Source: Pirellulales bacterium
GTDB lineage: Bacteria; Planctomycetota; Planctomycetia; Pirellulales; JAICIG01
NCBI GenBank assembly: GCA_035533075.1
Contig: DATLUO010000193.1
Location: 1 to 64,000, forward strand
Direction of reading: 5' to 3'
DNA length: 64,000 nt
Shown here piece after piece: positions 49,510 through 59,758 of this stretch (position 1 is the stretch's first letter; each line of letters opens with the position of its first letter). Below the pieces are notes generated by a model. That model was not told the origin of the DNA and ran no database searches. It saw only the letters and a program-made list of their open reading frames with translations. Both the position numbers and the translations under genes were made by a program.

Positions 49510-52482
49510 ATGGCCGACTTCGATCCGTATCACAAGTGGCTTGGAATTCCGCCCAAGGACCAGCCGCCGAACCACTACCGGCTGCTGGCGATCGAGCTGT
49601 TCGAGAGCGATCCCGACGTGATCGAGAGCGCCGCCGACCAGCGGATGGCGCACGTCCGCACCTTTCAGACCGGGCAAAACTCGGCCGTATCGCAGCGCAT
49701 CCTCAACGAGCTGAGCGCCGCCAAGCTCTGCCTGCTCAATCCACAGAAGCGGGCCGAATACGATCGCCAGTTGCGCGAAAAAACGCAGGCGGCCGGTTCC
49801 GCCGTTTTACCTGTTACTGCCGGTGAGGGCCGGGGTGAGGGTGGCGGCACAGTGCTCCCTCTCCCACTGGGAGACGGCCGGGGTGAGGGTGGCCGGCCTC
49901 GCCCGCTGCCGAAAGCCACGCCGCTGACGGCCGATCAACCTGCTCCGGTGGTGATTAAATCGTCGCCATCGGAGTTCAGTATTCACAAACGGCCCCGCCG
50001 ACCGCCGGTGTGGCAGCAGCCCGCGGTGCTGGCCGGCTTTGCGGCTGCCGCGATCATCCTGCCGTTGGGCATCTATTTTCTGAAGTCCGGCAACCAAGAA
50101 CCGGCCGCTTCGCCGCGTAAGGCGACCAGCGTTCGCTCGTCGCCAACGGTTGTCAGCGGCGGCAAGCACGATCCGAAAACAGTGCCGAGCAAGCCTGTGA
50201 CGACGCCGGCTCCGCCGTCGGTTCCGGCAGCTTCGGCAAAGCCCGATTTCGAGATCATCGACGCCACCTGGGGAACCGGCGACAAGTGGGTCAACGTGAC
50301 CGACGGCGTCCGCAAGCAGGTGAAAAACAATCGGCTGATGATGATGGTCTGGTCGAACCTGTTCGGTTCCCCGGAGGACCCGGCCAAAGGCGTCGGCAAA
50401 GTTTTGCGCATCCGGTATCGGTCGCGCGGCAAGCAGTATGTGGCCGACTTTCCCGACGTCTACTTTGTTTATCTCGACGGCAACCCACTAGCTCCGCCAA
50501 CCGATTCGCCCGGCGGGCTGGAATTGCTCGAGGCCCGTTTTGGCGCCGGACTGGCCTATGCGGACGTGCTGCCGCAACTCCGCGAGCACTTGCGCGACGG
50601 CCGCTTGTGGGTGCCCGCCGATGAATTCGCAGACACGACCGCCGACGAACTTGCCAAAGACAACATCCATTCCGGTACGTACAAGGTTCTGTGGATCCGT
50701 TACCGCAACGGCACCGGCGAGCATTTCACGTACGCCTGGAATGACAATCCAGTTGTGATCGAATCTCGTCTGCCCGATGCCGCGGGACCGCCCGTCGATC
50801 TTTTGAAGTCGATCGACCTGAAACGCGACGTCGTCGACGGCGAATGGAAACTGGCCGACGGTGTGCTTCATGCTCCGGGCACGCACGGTACGCGAGTCCA
50901 ATTGCCGCTCGATGCACCCGACGAATATACCCTGACGGTTGTCGCCGAAAGCGAGCCCGAAATCATGGATATCAGCGTATTGTTGCCCGTGGGTGGCAAG
51001 CAGGTCATGAGCGTCATCGACGGCTTCGGCGGCGTGACATCGGGACTCCAGGTGGTTAACGGTTGGCGGGCAGACAGCAATCCCAGCTATCGCTGGCGAT
51101 GCGCGCGGATGTTTGAGCGGGCCCGGCCGAACACGCTCGTTTATATCGTGCGCCGCACTAGCCTGCGCGTCCTCCGCGACGGCGCCGAGGTCATTCGCTG
51201 GTCGGGCAATCCGGCAGGCTTCTCGATCGCCGACGGTTGGAAGGTGCCCAATCACCGGCGGATCGCCTTGGAGGCATACGAGACACCGTACCGCGTGACC
51301 AAGTTGGAACTGGTGCCGCTGGCTCCCGAGAAGTCGCCGATGCTGACCGAGCTCGAGCCGGGCAAGAGGGTCGACCTCCTCAAGCATATTGACCTCGATC
51401 GCGACCTCTTGCACGGCCATTGGGAGTACGACGGGCAATCGCTCGTTTCGCCCGACTCGGATAAGGGCTTGTTTCAATTGCCTGCCGTAGTGCCCGACTC
51501 TTATCGACTCGATGCCGTAGCGCAGCGAGAGCATGGCAACGACTGCCTGACGATCATGCTGCCCATCGGCGGCAAGTCGGCGGCGCTGATCCTGGACGGC
51601 CACGGAGGCAAGCTTTCTGGGCTGCAAGCGATCGACGGCAAGAACATCGACGCCAACGAGACGAAGTACGAAGAGCCCCTTTTCGCAGATGGTAAACCGA
51701 AGGCGATTACGATCACGGTCCGCAAGAACCAGGTGCAAGCGGTCTGCGATGGGAAACAAATTGTCGATTGGACTGGCGACGTTGAGCGACTTTCAGCCAA
51801 CGCGCGATACCACGACCGCGTCTACCTGGGCGACTGGTATTCGCGCTACCGCCTGACGAAGATCGAAGTGACGCCGCTCGGTTCCGAAGGTGCCGATGGT
51901 CCGCCCGCCCTCGACGGCCCGCCGTCGGCGCCGGAACCGCCGAAACCGAGCGTTCCGCTTGCTTCCGCGGAATCAGTCGACTTGCTGAAGCAGGTCGACA
52001 TGGCGCGCGATCACGTCAATGGGAATTGGAAGCGTGATGCCGAAGCGCTCGTGTCGCCGAGACTGCTGGCCGCGAAGATGGAACTACCGTTCGCGCCGAG
52101 CGGCGACTATGAGCTCACGATCGTCGCCGAGCGGCTGTCGGGCAACGATTCGTTCATCGTAGGACTTGTCATCGACGGGCGCCAGGTGGCCATGACGCTG
52201 GACGGCTACGGCGGAGAGACAGCGGGCCTGGCGGACCTCGATCACCACGACGGCGCCGAGAACGCCACCACGCGCCGCGGCCGACTTCTCCCGCCCGGAA
52301 AGCCCCACACCGTGGTCTGCACCGTGCGCGGCAGCAGCCTGCGCGTGACCTGCGACGGCGAGCCGGTGATCGCCTGGTCGGGCGATGCCGCGCGGCTTTC
52401 CAACAGCGACTTCTGGCAGGTCCACGACAAACGGCGTCTGTATGGGAGCGTGGGATTCCGAGTTCAAATACACGCGCATTGA
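49510..52482 (+). CDS. giant J-like/repeat protein, N-terminal part (frameshifted)
   Basis: A 990-residue product from ATG 49510. Residues 1-90 form the planctomycete J-like module (MADFDPYHKWLGIPPK, DQRMAHVRTFQTG, LCLLNPQKRAEYD). A linker follows that includes translated repeat DNA (GEGRGEGG), a membrane helix near residue 170-190, the segment FEIIDATWGTGDKWVNVTDG and LamG-like repeats that begin VDLLKxIDxxRD. It ends abruptly after DKRRLYGSVGF at 52482. The paralogue at 54278 continues through that point, and the lost continuation is found in another frame from about 52442, so this is one gene cut by a frameshift. Confidence 0.8.
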   Translation: MADFDPYHKWLGIPPKDQPPNHYRLLAIELFESDPDVIESAADQRMAHVRTFQTGQNSAVSQRILNELSAAKLCLLNPQKRAEYDRQLREKTQAAGSAVLPVTAGEGRGEGGGTVLPLPLGDGRGEGGRPRPLPKATPLTADQPAPVVIKSSPSEFSIHKRPRRPPVWQQPAVLAGFAAAAIILPLGIYFLKSGNQEPAASPRKATSVRSSPTVVSGGKHDPKTVPSKPVTTPAPPSVPAASAKPDFEIIDATWGTGDKWVNVTDGVRKQVKNNRLMMMVWSNLFGSPEDPAKGVGKVLRIRYRSRGKQYVADFPDVYFVYLDGNPLAPPTDSPGGLELLEARFGAGLAYADVLPQLREHLRDGRLWVPADEFADTTADELAKDNIHSGTYKVLWIRYRNGTGEHFTYAWNDNPVVIESRLPDAAGPPVDLLKSIDLKRDVVDGEWKLADGVLHAPGTHGTRVQLPLDAPDEYTLTVVAESEPEIMDISVLLPVGGKQVMSVIDGFGGVTSGLQVVNGWRADSNPSYRWRCARMFERARPNTLVYIVRRTSLRVLRDGAEVIRWSGNPAGFSIADGWKVPNHRRIALEAYETPYRVTKLELVPLAPEKSPMLTELEPGKRVDLLKHIDLDRDLLHGHWEYDGQSLVSPDSDKGLFQLPAVVPDSYRLDAVAQREHGNDCLTIMLPIGGKSAALILDGHGGKLSGLQAIDGKNIDANETKYEEPLFADGKPKAITITVRKNQVQAVCDGKQIVDWTGDVERLSANARYHDRVYLGDWYSRYRLTKIEVTPLGSEGADGPPALDGPPSAPEPPKPSVPLASAESVDLLKQVDMARDHVNGNWKRDAEALVSPRLLAAKMELPFAPSGDYELTIVAERLSGNDSFIVGLVIDGRQVAMTLDGYGGETAGLADLDHHDGAENATTRRGRLLPPGKPHTVVCTVRGSSLRVTCDGEPVIAWSGDAARLSNSDFWQVHDKRRLYGSVGFRVQIHAH

Positions 52483-53899
52483 ATTGAAACCGCTGTCGTC
52501 CGCGAAGGCCACCGGCGGGGAACGCAGAATGTCCGATCTCGCCGGCGACAATACTAACGGCAACCAGTCGCGTCTGCCGGTGCCCGGCGAAGACGAGCAA
52601 AAAAAGTCACGGCAAGAACTGCTGAAGAAACTAGCGGCGGCCAAGGCGCCGGAGCAGAAGCGCACGCTGGCCCAGGAATTCGTGGCGCAGGCGTTGGCGG
52701 CCACCAAGGTCGACGCGACCGCTTACGTTCGGTTGCGCCAGGCGGTCGATCTGGCCGACGCCGGCGGTGATCTCGACCTGGCCTGGCAAGCGATCGACCA
52801 GCTCGCAAAAACCTTTGACGTCGACGCCCAAGATTTGCGTCAAAAGTCGTTGACCGAAATCGGCAAAACGGCCAAGTCGCCCGAACAATGTCGCGACCTG
52901 GTCGATGCCTCCTGCCGGCTGATGGCTTCGGCCCTTGCCGACGCCAAGCCTGAGATCGTCAAGAAAGCGGCGGCACAGGCCCAGAGCTGGGCCAAGCGAG
53001 CGAAAGATAAGACGCTGCAAAGAGAGTTGGCCAGCCGCGTATCAGGCGCAACCAAGGTGGCCGGCGAACTCGATGCGGTGGCCGCCGCACGCCAGACGCT
53101 CACGACCATGCCCGACGACCCGCACGCGAACTTCGTCGTCGGGCATTTCGAGCTGTGCGTGGCCGACGATTGGGAGCCGGCGCTGGTCAAGTTGGCAAAG
53201 GGCGACGACGCGGCTTGGCGGAAACTGGCGTCCGAGTCGCGGCCGCTGGTCCACGATCTTTCGGGCACGGATCTGCGGATGGCCGCCGCCGATGCCTGGT
53301 GGACGGAAGCTGAAAAGGAGCCTTGGCCCGGCCGGCATTACCTGCGGCTGCACGCCGCCAACTGGTATCGACTCGCCCTGCCGTCGCTCTCCGGCACCAA
53401 TCGCACCCACGCCGAGCAGCGGCTTAAGCTCCTGTTGGCCACCGACGAAGGGCTGCCGGCTTGGGAGTTGTTCGACGGCGGTCAAACGGTCGGCGGCTTC
53501 CGGCGAATTACGCGCGGAGGTTCTTTGAGAACGCGCGTCGATTACGACGGCCCGATCGACGTGACCTTCACGGCCCGCACCGACAGCTTGAACATTCGCC
53601 TCGCGGCCTACGATCATGACGTAGTGATCTGGAATTGGGAGCTCAATCCGAGCGAGCTGCGTGTCGGCCGTCCCGATGGCAGCACCGTGCCGGCCCCCGT
53701 CACGCCGTTGGAGCCAAATCGCTGGTATACCTTCCATTACCGCGTCACGCGGCAAGGCACAACGATTACCGTCGACGGCGTCCCTGTTTTCTCCGAGAAT
53801 CAGGTTTACGGCAAATTCCCGCGCGCGGCGGTCGGAGTGACGGGCGCGGGCAACGCCGTCGTCGACGTGAAAAAGTTCGTGATCAGGCCGCTTGAGTGA
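52442..53899 (+). pseudogene. C-terminal part of the frameshifted giant protein
   Basis: In a different frame, starting near ATG 52442, the sequence reads MGAWDSEFKYTRIELKPLS, where earlier repeats of the same protein have YLGDWYSRYRLTKIEVTPL. It goes on through the helical segment EDEQKKSRQELLKKLAAAK, DLAWQAIDQLAKTFDVDAQDL and TCANWYRLA-type repeats to a final LamG-like domain, matching the paralogue to its end at 59272. Joining the frames near 52440 needs a 2-base insertion (CTGTATATG in place of CTGTATG). It may be a real frameshift or a sequencing error. Alone it could be translated from an ATG at 52529. Confidence 0.8.
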
Positions 53900-54277
53900 G
53901 CCATTTCCCTCCGAGTGAATCCGCGTGGTAGTATGGCCGGTGAACTACATCCACAACCGCGAGCACGGCGTGCAGAGCATCTACGATTTGGCCACCGCCA
54001 GGTCGTATTTGTCGTAATGCAGGCCATGACCGCGCAATCGTGGCACGCGGCCGTAGCAATAGCCGTAGGGTGGGACCGGCGAGCTTGCGAGCGCCGGCCC
54101 ACCATTCTCGGCCATCGTGGTGGGCCGGCGCTCGCAAGCTCGCTGGTCCCACCCTACACCTCGTGACCAACTTACTATTACGACGCTACCCCCTGGCGCA
54201 ACCCTTGAGCCATCCGGCAAAATCGGCGAAAATCGACTGCCGGTGTCTTGCCGGGTGTCACGTCAACCGGGGGTGTC
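53900..54277. other. gap between the two giant genes
   Basis: It holds an inverted repeat (54065-54157), the shared leader (54211-54277) and a short, start-less frame at 53919-54017 reading VNYIHNREHGVQSIYDL, which may be a gene fragment but has no recognisable family. No intact gene is present. Confidence 0.6.
54065..54157. repeat. inverted repeat family D, copy 4
   Basis: The arms 54065-54103 and about 54118-54157 have the core GCGAGCTTGCGAGCG and its inverse, as in the copies at 41823, 43073 and 44926. It separates the two giant paralogous genes. Confidence 0.85.
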
Positions 54278-57200
54278 ATGGCCGACTTCAATCCGTATCA
54301 CAAGTGGCTTGGAATTCCGCTCAAGGACCAGCCGCCGAACCACTATCGGCTGCTGGGCATCGAGCTGTTCGAAAGCGATCCCGACGTGATCGAGAGCGCC
54401 GCCGACCAGCGGATGGCGCACGTGCGCACATTTCAGACCGGGCAAAACTCCGCCGTCTCGCAGCGCATCCTCAACGAGCTGAGCGCCGCCAAGCTCTGCC
54501 TGCTCAATCCACAGAAGCGGGCTGAATACGACCGCCCGTTGCGCGAAAAAACCCAGGCGGCCGATTCCGCCATCTCTCCGGGCGGCAGCCGGGGTGAGGG
54601 TGGCCAGCCTCGCCCGTCCATCGAACCGCATCCCGGGCCTCGTCCGGTACCGCAAGCCGTTCCTTTACAGCGGGCCAGGCCGATGCCCCAGGTTGAGGCG
54701 ATGCCGCTGGTGCAGCCGACGCCCGTCATCGTGCCCGGCGCCGGTCCGTCGTCAGGCATTAACATTCACAAGCGGGTCTCGCGCAAAGCGCCGCTTTGGC
54801 AACAGCCGGCGGTGCTCGTCGCGGCTGCCGCTGCGGTCGTGATGATGGCGATTGGCGGTTACTACGTGACGCCGGCCAAACAAACGCCGGCGACCTCCGT
54901 GGTCACAAACCCGTCGAAGGAATCCCGGCCGAGCGCGCCGACTGCGACATCGCCGGTCGCTTCGGTCGATCCGGCCGCTCCGGTCGATTCGCTGCCCCCG
55001 CCGCCCGCCAAGTCGTCGACCGGCACGACCGTCGCGGCTCCCTCGGTCGCGTTACCCTCGGCGCCCTCCACGCCCGATTTCGAGATCATCGAGGCCACTT
55101 GGGGCGTGGGCGACAAATGGGTCAACGTCACCGACGCGGTACGCAATCGCGTCAAGGATCACCGGCTGATGATGATGGTCTGGGCGAACCTGTTCGGCTC
55201 GCCTGAAGATCCCGCCCCAGGAACCGGCAAAAAGCTGCGGATTCAGTACCGCGCGCGGGGCCGGCGATACACGGTCGAGTATCCCGACGTCTTTTTCGCC
55301 TACCTCGACGGCAACCCGCTTGCGCCCCCGACCGATTCGCCCGACGGGCTGGAACTGCTCGAAGCTCGCTACGGCGCCGGCGCAAGCTATGTCGACGTTC
55401 TGGCCCAACTTCGCGACCACCTGCACGACGGCCGCTTGTCGGTGCCAGCCAACCAATTTGTGGGCACGACCGCCGACGAGCTTGCCAAACATGGCCTCAA
55501 CTCCGGCACGTTCAAGCTGCTCTGGGTCCGCTACCGCAACGGCACCGGCGAGCACTACACGTATGCCTGGAAGGCCGACCGGCTCGCGATCGACTCCCGC
55601 TTGCCCGAGGCGGCCGGACCTCCGGTCGACCTTTTGAAATTGATCGACGTCAATCGTGACGTGGTCGAGGGCAATTGGACGTTGGCCGACGGCATTTTAA
55701 GCGGCCCCGCCACTCAGAACGCGCGCATCGAGATCCCGTTCGATCCGCACGAGGAGTACGCTCTCACGGTCGTGGCCGAAGGCGATCCGGAAATCAAAGA
55801 CATCAGCGTCTTGCTGCCGGTCGACGGCCGGCAGGTGATGAGCGTGCTCGACGGCTTTTCGGGCATCGGCTCGGGCTTGCACATGATCAACGGCCGTGTT
55901 GCAAATGATAATCCCGCCTATCCCTGGCGGCGGACACGAATGCTCGAACAGGGCCGGCCAAATACCTTGCTGTACGTCGTGCGCCGGCGAAGCATCCGCG
56001 TCTTTCGCGACGGGGCCGAAATCATCCGCTGGTCGGGCGATCCGCAGACGTTTTCGATCGCCGACATCTGGGCTCTGCGGAGCACGCGGCGGATTGGCCT
56101 TGAAGCCTACGATACGCCCTTTCGCGTCCGCAAGCTGGTGTTGGTGCCGCTGACCCCCGAGAAGTCGCCGATGCTGACCCAACTCGAGCCGGGAAAGACC
56201 GTCGACCTCCTCAAGCAGATCGACCGCGACCGCGACCTCTTGTACGGCAACTGGCAGTACGACGGCCAGTCGCTCGTTTCGGCGGATTCCGACAAAGGAC
56301 AGATGCAGTTGCCTGCGGTCGTGCCTGGCGACTATGAGCTGAATGTGGTGGCGCGGCGCGAGTCGGGCAACGAGAGCCTGAGCTTTACGCTGCCCGTCGC
56401 CGGCGCGCAAGTTTCGTTGTTGATCGACGCGCAAGGCGGCAAACTGTCGGGCCTGCGACAGATCGACGGCAAGAACATCGACAGCAACGAAACGAAGCAC
56501 GAAGGCGCCGTGTTCGCCGACGGCCAGGCGAAGTCGATCACCGTTACCGTCCGCAAGAACCACGTGCGCGCGGTGTGCGACGGCCAGCCGCTTGTCGGCT
56601 GGACCGGTGACGTCAACCGCCTGAAGCCGACCGAACACGCACCGTATAACGACCGCATCTACGTGGGGAGTTTCAATTCTCGCTATCGCCTGACGAAGAT
56701 CGAGCTGACGCCGCTTTCGTCGGAGGCGGAAACGGCATCGCCGGCCCTGTTGGCGGGCGAGCCGGTCGACCTGCTCAAGCAGATCGACGTCAAACGAGAC
56801 GCCGTCGCGGGCGACTGGCAGGTTGCCGACGGCGTACTGATTTCGCCCGATACCCCGTTCTCGCGATTGTTGTTGCCGCCCCCGCCCGCGCCGGACTACG
56901 AATTAACCATTGTAGGCGAACGAGTCCGAGGCGGATGGGGGCTGGGAGTGGCGTTAGTCGCGGATGGCCGCCAAACCGTCGCGGAGATCGACGGCTTCAA
57001 CGGCCATTTCACCGGATTCTCAGCACTCGACGGAAAAGGGTGCAATGAAAATGAAACATCGCGACAAGGCCGGCTCATGGTAGACGGCAAGCCGGTCAGG
57101 CTGGTTTACACAGTGCGGCCCAACAGCATCCGCGTGGCGCTGGATGGCCGCACGATCATCGACTGGAAAGGCGATCCACGCAGGTTGTCGATGATCGATG

Positions 57201-59272
57201 GCTATAAACTGCCCGATCCGACCCGGCTGGCGCTCTGCGAGTTTAAGACCGTTTGCCGCATCAGCAAGATCGAGGTGGTGCCGTTGACTGCCGAGCCGTC
57301 ATCGGTTTCGCCTGCGATGGTGGCTGACGGCGGCGCGGATGTACTGAAGCAAATCGATTTCACGCGCGACGCATTCCGAGGCAAGTGGCAACTCGGCACC
57401 GATGGTGCGATTCTGACACCGGACGACGCTTATCCGGTTTTGGTGCTGCCGTCGCCGCCGGCGACGCAATACCGTTTGTCGATGCGAGCAGAAAGGTTGC
57501 GTGGAACGGGCGCGTTTGGCGTCAGATTGGTCGTTGGCGGATCGTTGGTAGTGGCATTTATCGATGCCTTCGATGGCACGATTTCCGGTCTCGGTGAGGT
57601 TGACGGGCGGCACTGCAATAACAACGTCACGACACGCCCTGGACATTTCTTGGACGAAGGGCGTGCCTGCAACCTGGTCTACACTATCCGCGAGAGATCG
57701 GTGACCGTGGAATTGGACGGAAAACCGCTCATCACCTGGACCGGCGACCCAGCTTCGCTGTCGGTCCACGATATTGCCAAGCTGCCCGATCCAAGCCGGC
57801 TTGTCCTGCTGCCAAATTCTTCGGTGTTTCGACTGACGAACATCGAGCTCGTCCCTCTCCCGTCGAAGGGCGCCAGCAGCCGGCCGCCGAATCTCGCCGA
57901 TCTGACGGCCGGCAACAAGTCGCGCCGGCCCGTGCCCGACGACGAGGCGCTGAAAAAGGCCAAGGAGGAAATGCGGAAGAAGTTCGCCAGCAGGCTCAGC
58001 GCGGCGAAATCGCCCGATCAGAAGCGCGGCCTCGCCCAGGAACTGGCGCAAAAGGCCGTCGTCGACGACGAGACCGGCGCCAGGGCCTACGTTCTGTTGA
58101 GCCAGGCCATCGACCTGGCCAAAACGGCGGGCGATCTCGACTTGGCCTGGCAGACGATCGATCAACTCGCGAAGACGTTCGCCATCGATGGCCTGGCCCT
58201 GCGCCAGCAGTCGCTGGTCGACGTCGGCAAGGGAGCGAAGTCGCCGGAGCAGAACTGGGTGCTGGCCGACGCGGCCTGCCGCTTGATGGTCTCGGCCCTG
58301 GCCGCGCGCGACGCGGCAACGGTGAAGAAGGCCGCGACGCAGGCGCAAAGCTTCGCCAAGCGGACCAAAGACAAAACGGTGCAAAAGGCGATCACCAGCC
58401 GCGTGAACGACGCCGCCAAACTGGCCGGCGAGATCGAGGCCGTCGCCGCGGCCCGCGAAACGCTTAAAACATCGCCCGACGATCCGCAGGCCAACCAGAC
58501 CGTCGGCCATTACGAGTTGTGCGCGGCGGGCGACTGGCAGGCCGCCTTGCCGAAGCTGGCCAAATCGGGCGACGCCAACTGGAAGAAACTGGCTGCCGAC
58601 GAGTTGGCGCTGGGCGCCCGCTCCTCGCCGGGCAGCCGGCCAGGGTTCGGCAATCGATTCCCGGTGACCATTCAACCTGCCGACGCCACACGACAACTCG
58701 CGGCGGCCGACGCCTGGTGGTCGCGCGCCGAAGACGAGCCCTGGCCCGGCAAGCACTACCTGCGGTTGCGCGCCGCTCATTGGTACAGCGCGGCCTATCG
58801 CTCGCTGGTCGACGTCAACCGCGTCCGCGCCGGCGAGCGGCTGAAGGCGCTGTTGGCCATCGACGAGGGTTCTCAGAACTGGGAATTGTTCAAGCGGCAG
58901 GGCTTCCAGACGGAGCAACCGACGGGCGACGTGGTGCGGATCGATAACCAGAGCGGAGGACTGGAGACGGTGGTCGAGTACGACGGCCCGATCGACGTCA
59001 CGCTGGTGGCGCGAACGACCGGCAACATGGTGCGGCTCTCGTCACACCGTTGGACTTGGAGCTGGAACTATGCGATCGAGCCGAACCGCTGGCACACGCT
59101 GCGTTTCGTGATCACTCCCCTGGCGCGGACGGTCTTCGCCGACGGAGTGTCGGCCTACACCGATGCTTCTACTTCGCGGACGCCCCGCACGCTGAATTCC
59201 GCGCCCGTTTCCATCTACGGCGGCGACGAGGTCATTGAGATCAAGAAGTTTATCGTCAGGTCCCTAGAGTAG
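54278..59272 (+). CDS. giant J-like module/LamG-repeat surface protein
   Basis: 1664 residues from ATG 54278. Residues 1-90 form the J-like module (MADFNPYHKWLGIPLK), a proline-rich linker follows (100-165), and a membrane helix lies at about 177-197. Next is a segment with FEIIEATWGVGDKWVNV, then at least four LamG-like repeats that open VDLLKxIDxxRD and hold LxxPDxxRLAL-type ends. A helical block (AKKAKEEMRKKFASRLSAAK, TAGDLDLAWQTIDQLAKTF) and a final LamG-like domain complete it. The J-like part lies in the cytoplasm and the repeats outside, so it may link the inside of the cell to a surface glycan or protein. It is a close, intact paralogue of the broken gene upstream, with one repeat more. 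Confidence 0.82.
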   Translation: MADFNPYHKWLGIPLKDQPPNHYRLLGIELFESDPDVIESAADQRMAHVRTFQTGQNSAVSQRILNELSAAKLCLLNPQKRAEYDRPLREKTQAADSAISPGGSRGEGGQPRPSIEPHPGPRPVPQAVPLQRARPMPQVEAMPLVQPTPVIVPGAGPSSGINIHKRVSRKAPLWQQPAVLVAAAAAVVMMAIGGYYVTPAKQTPATSVVTNPSKESRPSAPTATSPVASVDPAAPVDSLPPPPAKSSTGTTVAAPSVALPSAPSTPDFEIIEATWGVGDKWVNVTDAVRNRVKDHRLMMMVWANLFGSPEDPAPGTGKKLRIQYRARGRRYTVEYPDVFFAYLDGNPLAPPTDSPDGLELLEARYGAGASYVDVLAQLRDHLHDGRLSVPANQFVGTTADELAKHGLNSGTFKLLWVRYRNGTGEHYTYAWKADRLAIDSRLPEAAGPPVDLLKLIDVNRDVVEGNWTLADGILSGPATQNARIEIPFDPHEEYALTVVAEGDPEIKDISVLLPVDGRQVMSVLDGFSGIGSGLHMINGRVANDNPAYPWRRTRMLEQGRPNTLLYVVRRRSIRVFRDGAEIIRWSGDPQTFSIADIWALRSTRRIGLEAYDTPFRVRKLVLVPLTPEKSPMLTQLEPGKTVDLLKQIDRDRDLLYGNWQYDGQSLVSADSDKGQMQLPAVVPGDYELNVVARRESGNESLSFTLPVAGAQVSLLIDAQGGKLSGLRQIDGKNIDSNETKHEGAVFADGQAKSITVTVRKNHVRAVCDGQPLVGWTGDVNRLKPTEHAPYNDRIYVGSFNSRYRLTKIELTPLSSEAETASPALLAGEPVDLLKQIDVKRDAVAGDWQVADGVLISPDTPFSRLLLPPPPAPDYELTIVGERVRGGWGLGVALVADGRQTVAEIDGFNGHFTGFSALDGKGCNENETSRQGRLMVDGKPVRLVYTVRPNSIRVALDGRTIIDWKGDPRRLSMIDGYKLPDPTRLALCEFKTVCRISKIEVVPLTAEPSSVSPAMVADGGADVLKQIDFTRDAFRGKWQLGTDGAILTPDDAYPVLVLPSPPATQYRLSMRAERLRGTGAFGVRLVVGGSLVVAFIDAFDGTISGLGEVDGRHCNNNVTTRPGHFLDEGRACNLVYTIRERSVTVELDGKPLITWTGDPASLSVHDIAKLPDPSRLVLLPNSSVFRLTNIELVPLPSKGASSRPPNLADLTAGNKSRRPVPDDEALKKAKEEMRKKFASRLSAAKSPDQKRGLAQELAQKAVVDDETGARAYVLLSQAIDLAKTAGDLDLAWQTIDQLAKTFAIDGLALRQQSLVDVGKGAKSPEQNWVLADAACRLMVSALAARDAATVKKAATQAQSFAKRTKDKTVQKAITSRVNDAAKLAGEIEAVAAARETLKTSPDDPQANQTVGHYELCAAGDWQAALPKLAKSGDANWKKLAADELALGARSSPGSRPGFGNRFPVTIQPADATRQLAAADAWWSRAEDEPWPGKHYLRLRAAHWYSAAYRSLVDVNRVRAGERLKALLAIDEGSQNWELFKRQGFQTEQPTGDVVRIDNQSGGLETVVEYDGPIDVTLVARTTGNMVRLSSHRWTWSWNYAIEPNRWHTLRFVITPLARTVFADGVSAYTDASTSRTPRTLNSAPVSIYGGDEVIEIKKFIVRSLE

Positions 59273-59326
59273 TGGTCAAAAGGGCCATCTCGATCCGGTC
59301 ACCCCATTGCCAGGAGAGTAATCGCT

Positions 59327-59758
59327 ATGGCTGTCCAAACCGAACCGTCGCTGCTTGATTATCTGCACGACGCACGATGTCGTTCTTGGGAATGGGACTG
59401 CCGCGGTCCCTTGGTCCGCCGGATGCATTTGGTTGCGGAGGTGGATGACGAGTGCGATTACGAGCCCTGGAGGGGAAAGACGATCGGCATCACACTTTTG
59501 GACGCCGTCGCGTGTCGATTCATTGGGTGGGGCTACCAGACGGGGGCGGAAACCATTGATGCCTATCGAAGCGGCGTCTCGCCTGAGTTGGAGCGAGAGT
59601 GCGCCCGCCTTCAAAGCGTCGGGATTGAGGTTCCGCCCTTGATGTTCACGATCGTCTTCGCCAGCGGCTCGACGATCGAAGTCGCTTGTCGGGAGGTGCT
59701 GGCGGAACCTGTGGCATCTACTTCGCCCCCACAAGTTGCTTCTTCTTGTCGGCGATGA
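59327..59758 (+). CDS. conserved hypothetical protein
   Basis: A 143-residue soluble protein with CAGGAG before ATG 59327. It reads SLLDYLHDARCRSWEWDC, VAEVDDECDYEPWRGKTIGI, IGWGYQTGAETID and VFASGSTIEVACREVL. No domain is recognised. Its last 41 bp overlap the end of the EF-G gene on the opposite strand, and the Ser/Arg-rich last 15 residues are likely a by-product of that overlap. Confidence 0.55.
   Translation: MAVQTEPSLLDYLHDARCRSWEWDCRGPLVRRMHLVAEVDDECDYEPWRGKTIGITLLDAVACRFIGWGYQTGAETIDAYRSGVSPELERECARLQSVGIEVPPLMFTIVFASGSTIEVACREVLAEPVASTSPPQVASSCRR

Noticed and set aside
52400-52500. Programmed ribosomal frameshift in the first giant gene
   Set aside because: No slippery heptamer or stimulatory stem was seen; a two-base loss explains the join more simply.
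53919-54017. Short frame reading VNYIHNREHGVQSIYDL before the second giant gene
   Set aside because: It might be a remnant, for example of a repeat-associated transposase, but has no start and no motif I can identify with confidence.
57299-58918. A 539-residue antisense open frame over the second giant gene
   Set aside because: The repeat pattern and coupling of the sense strand are clear; this is a shadow.
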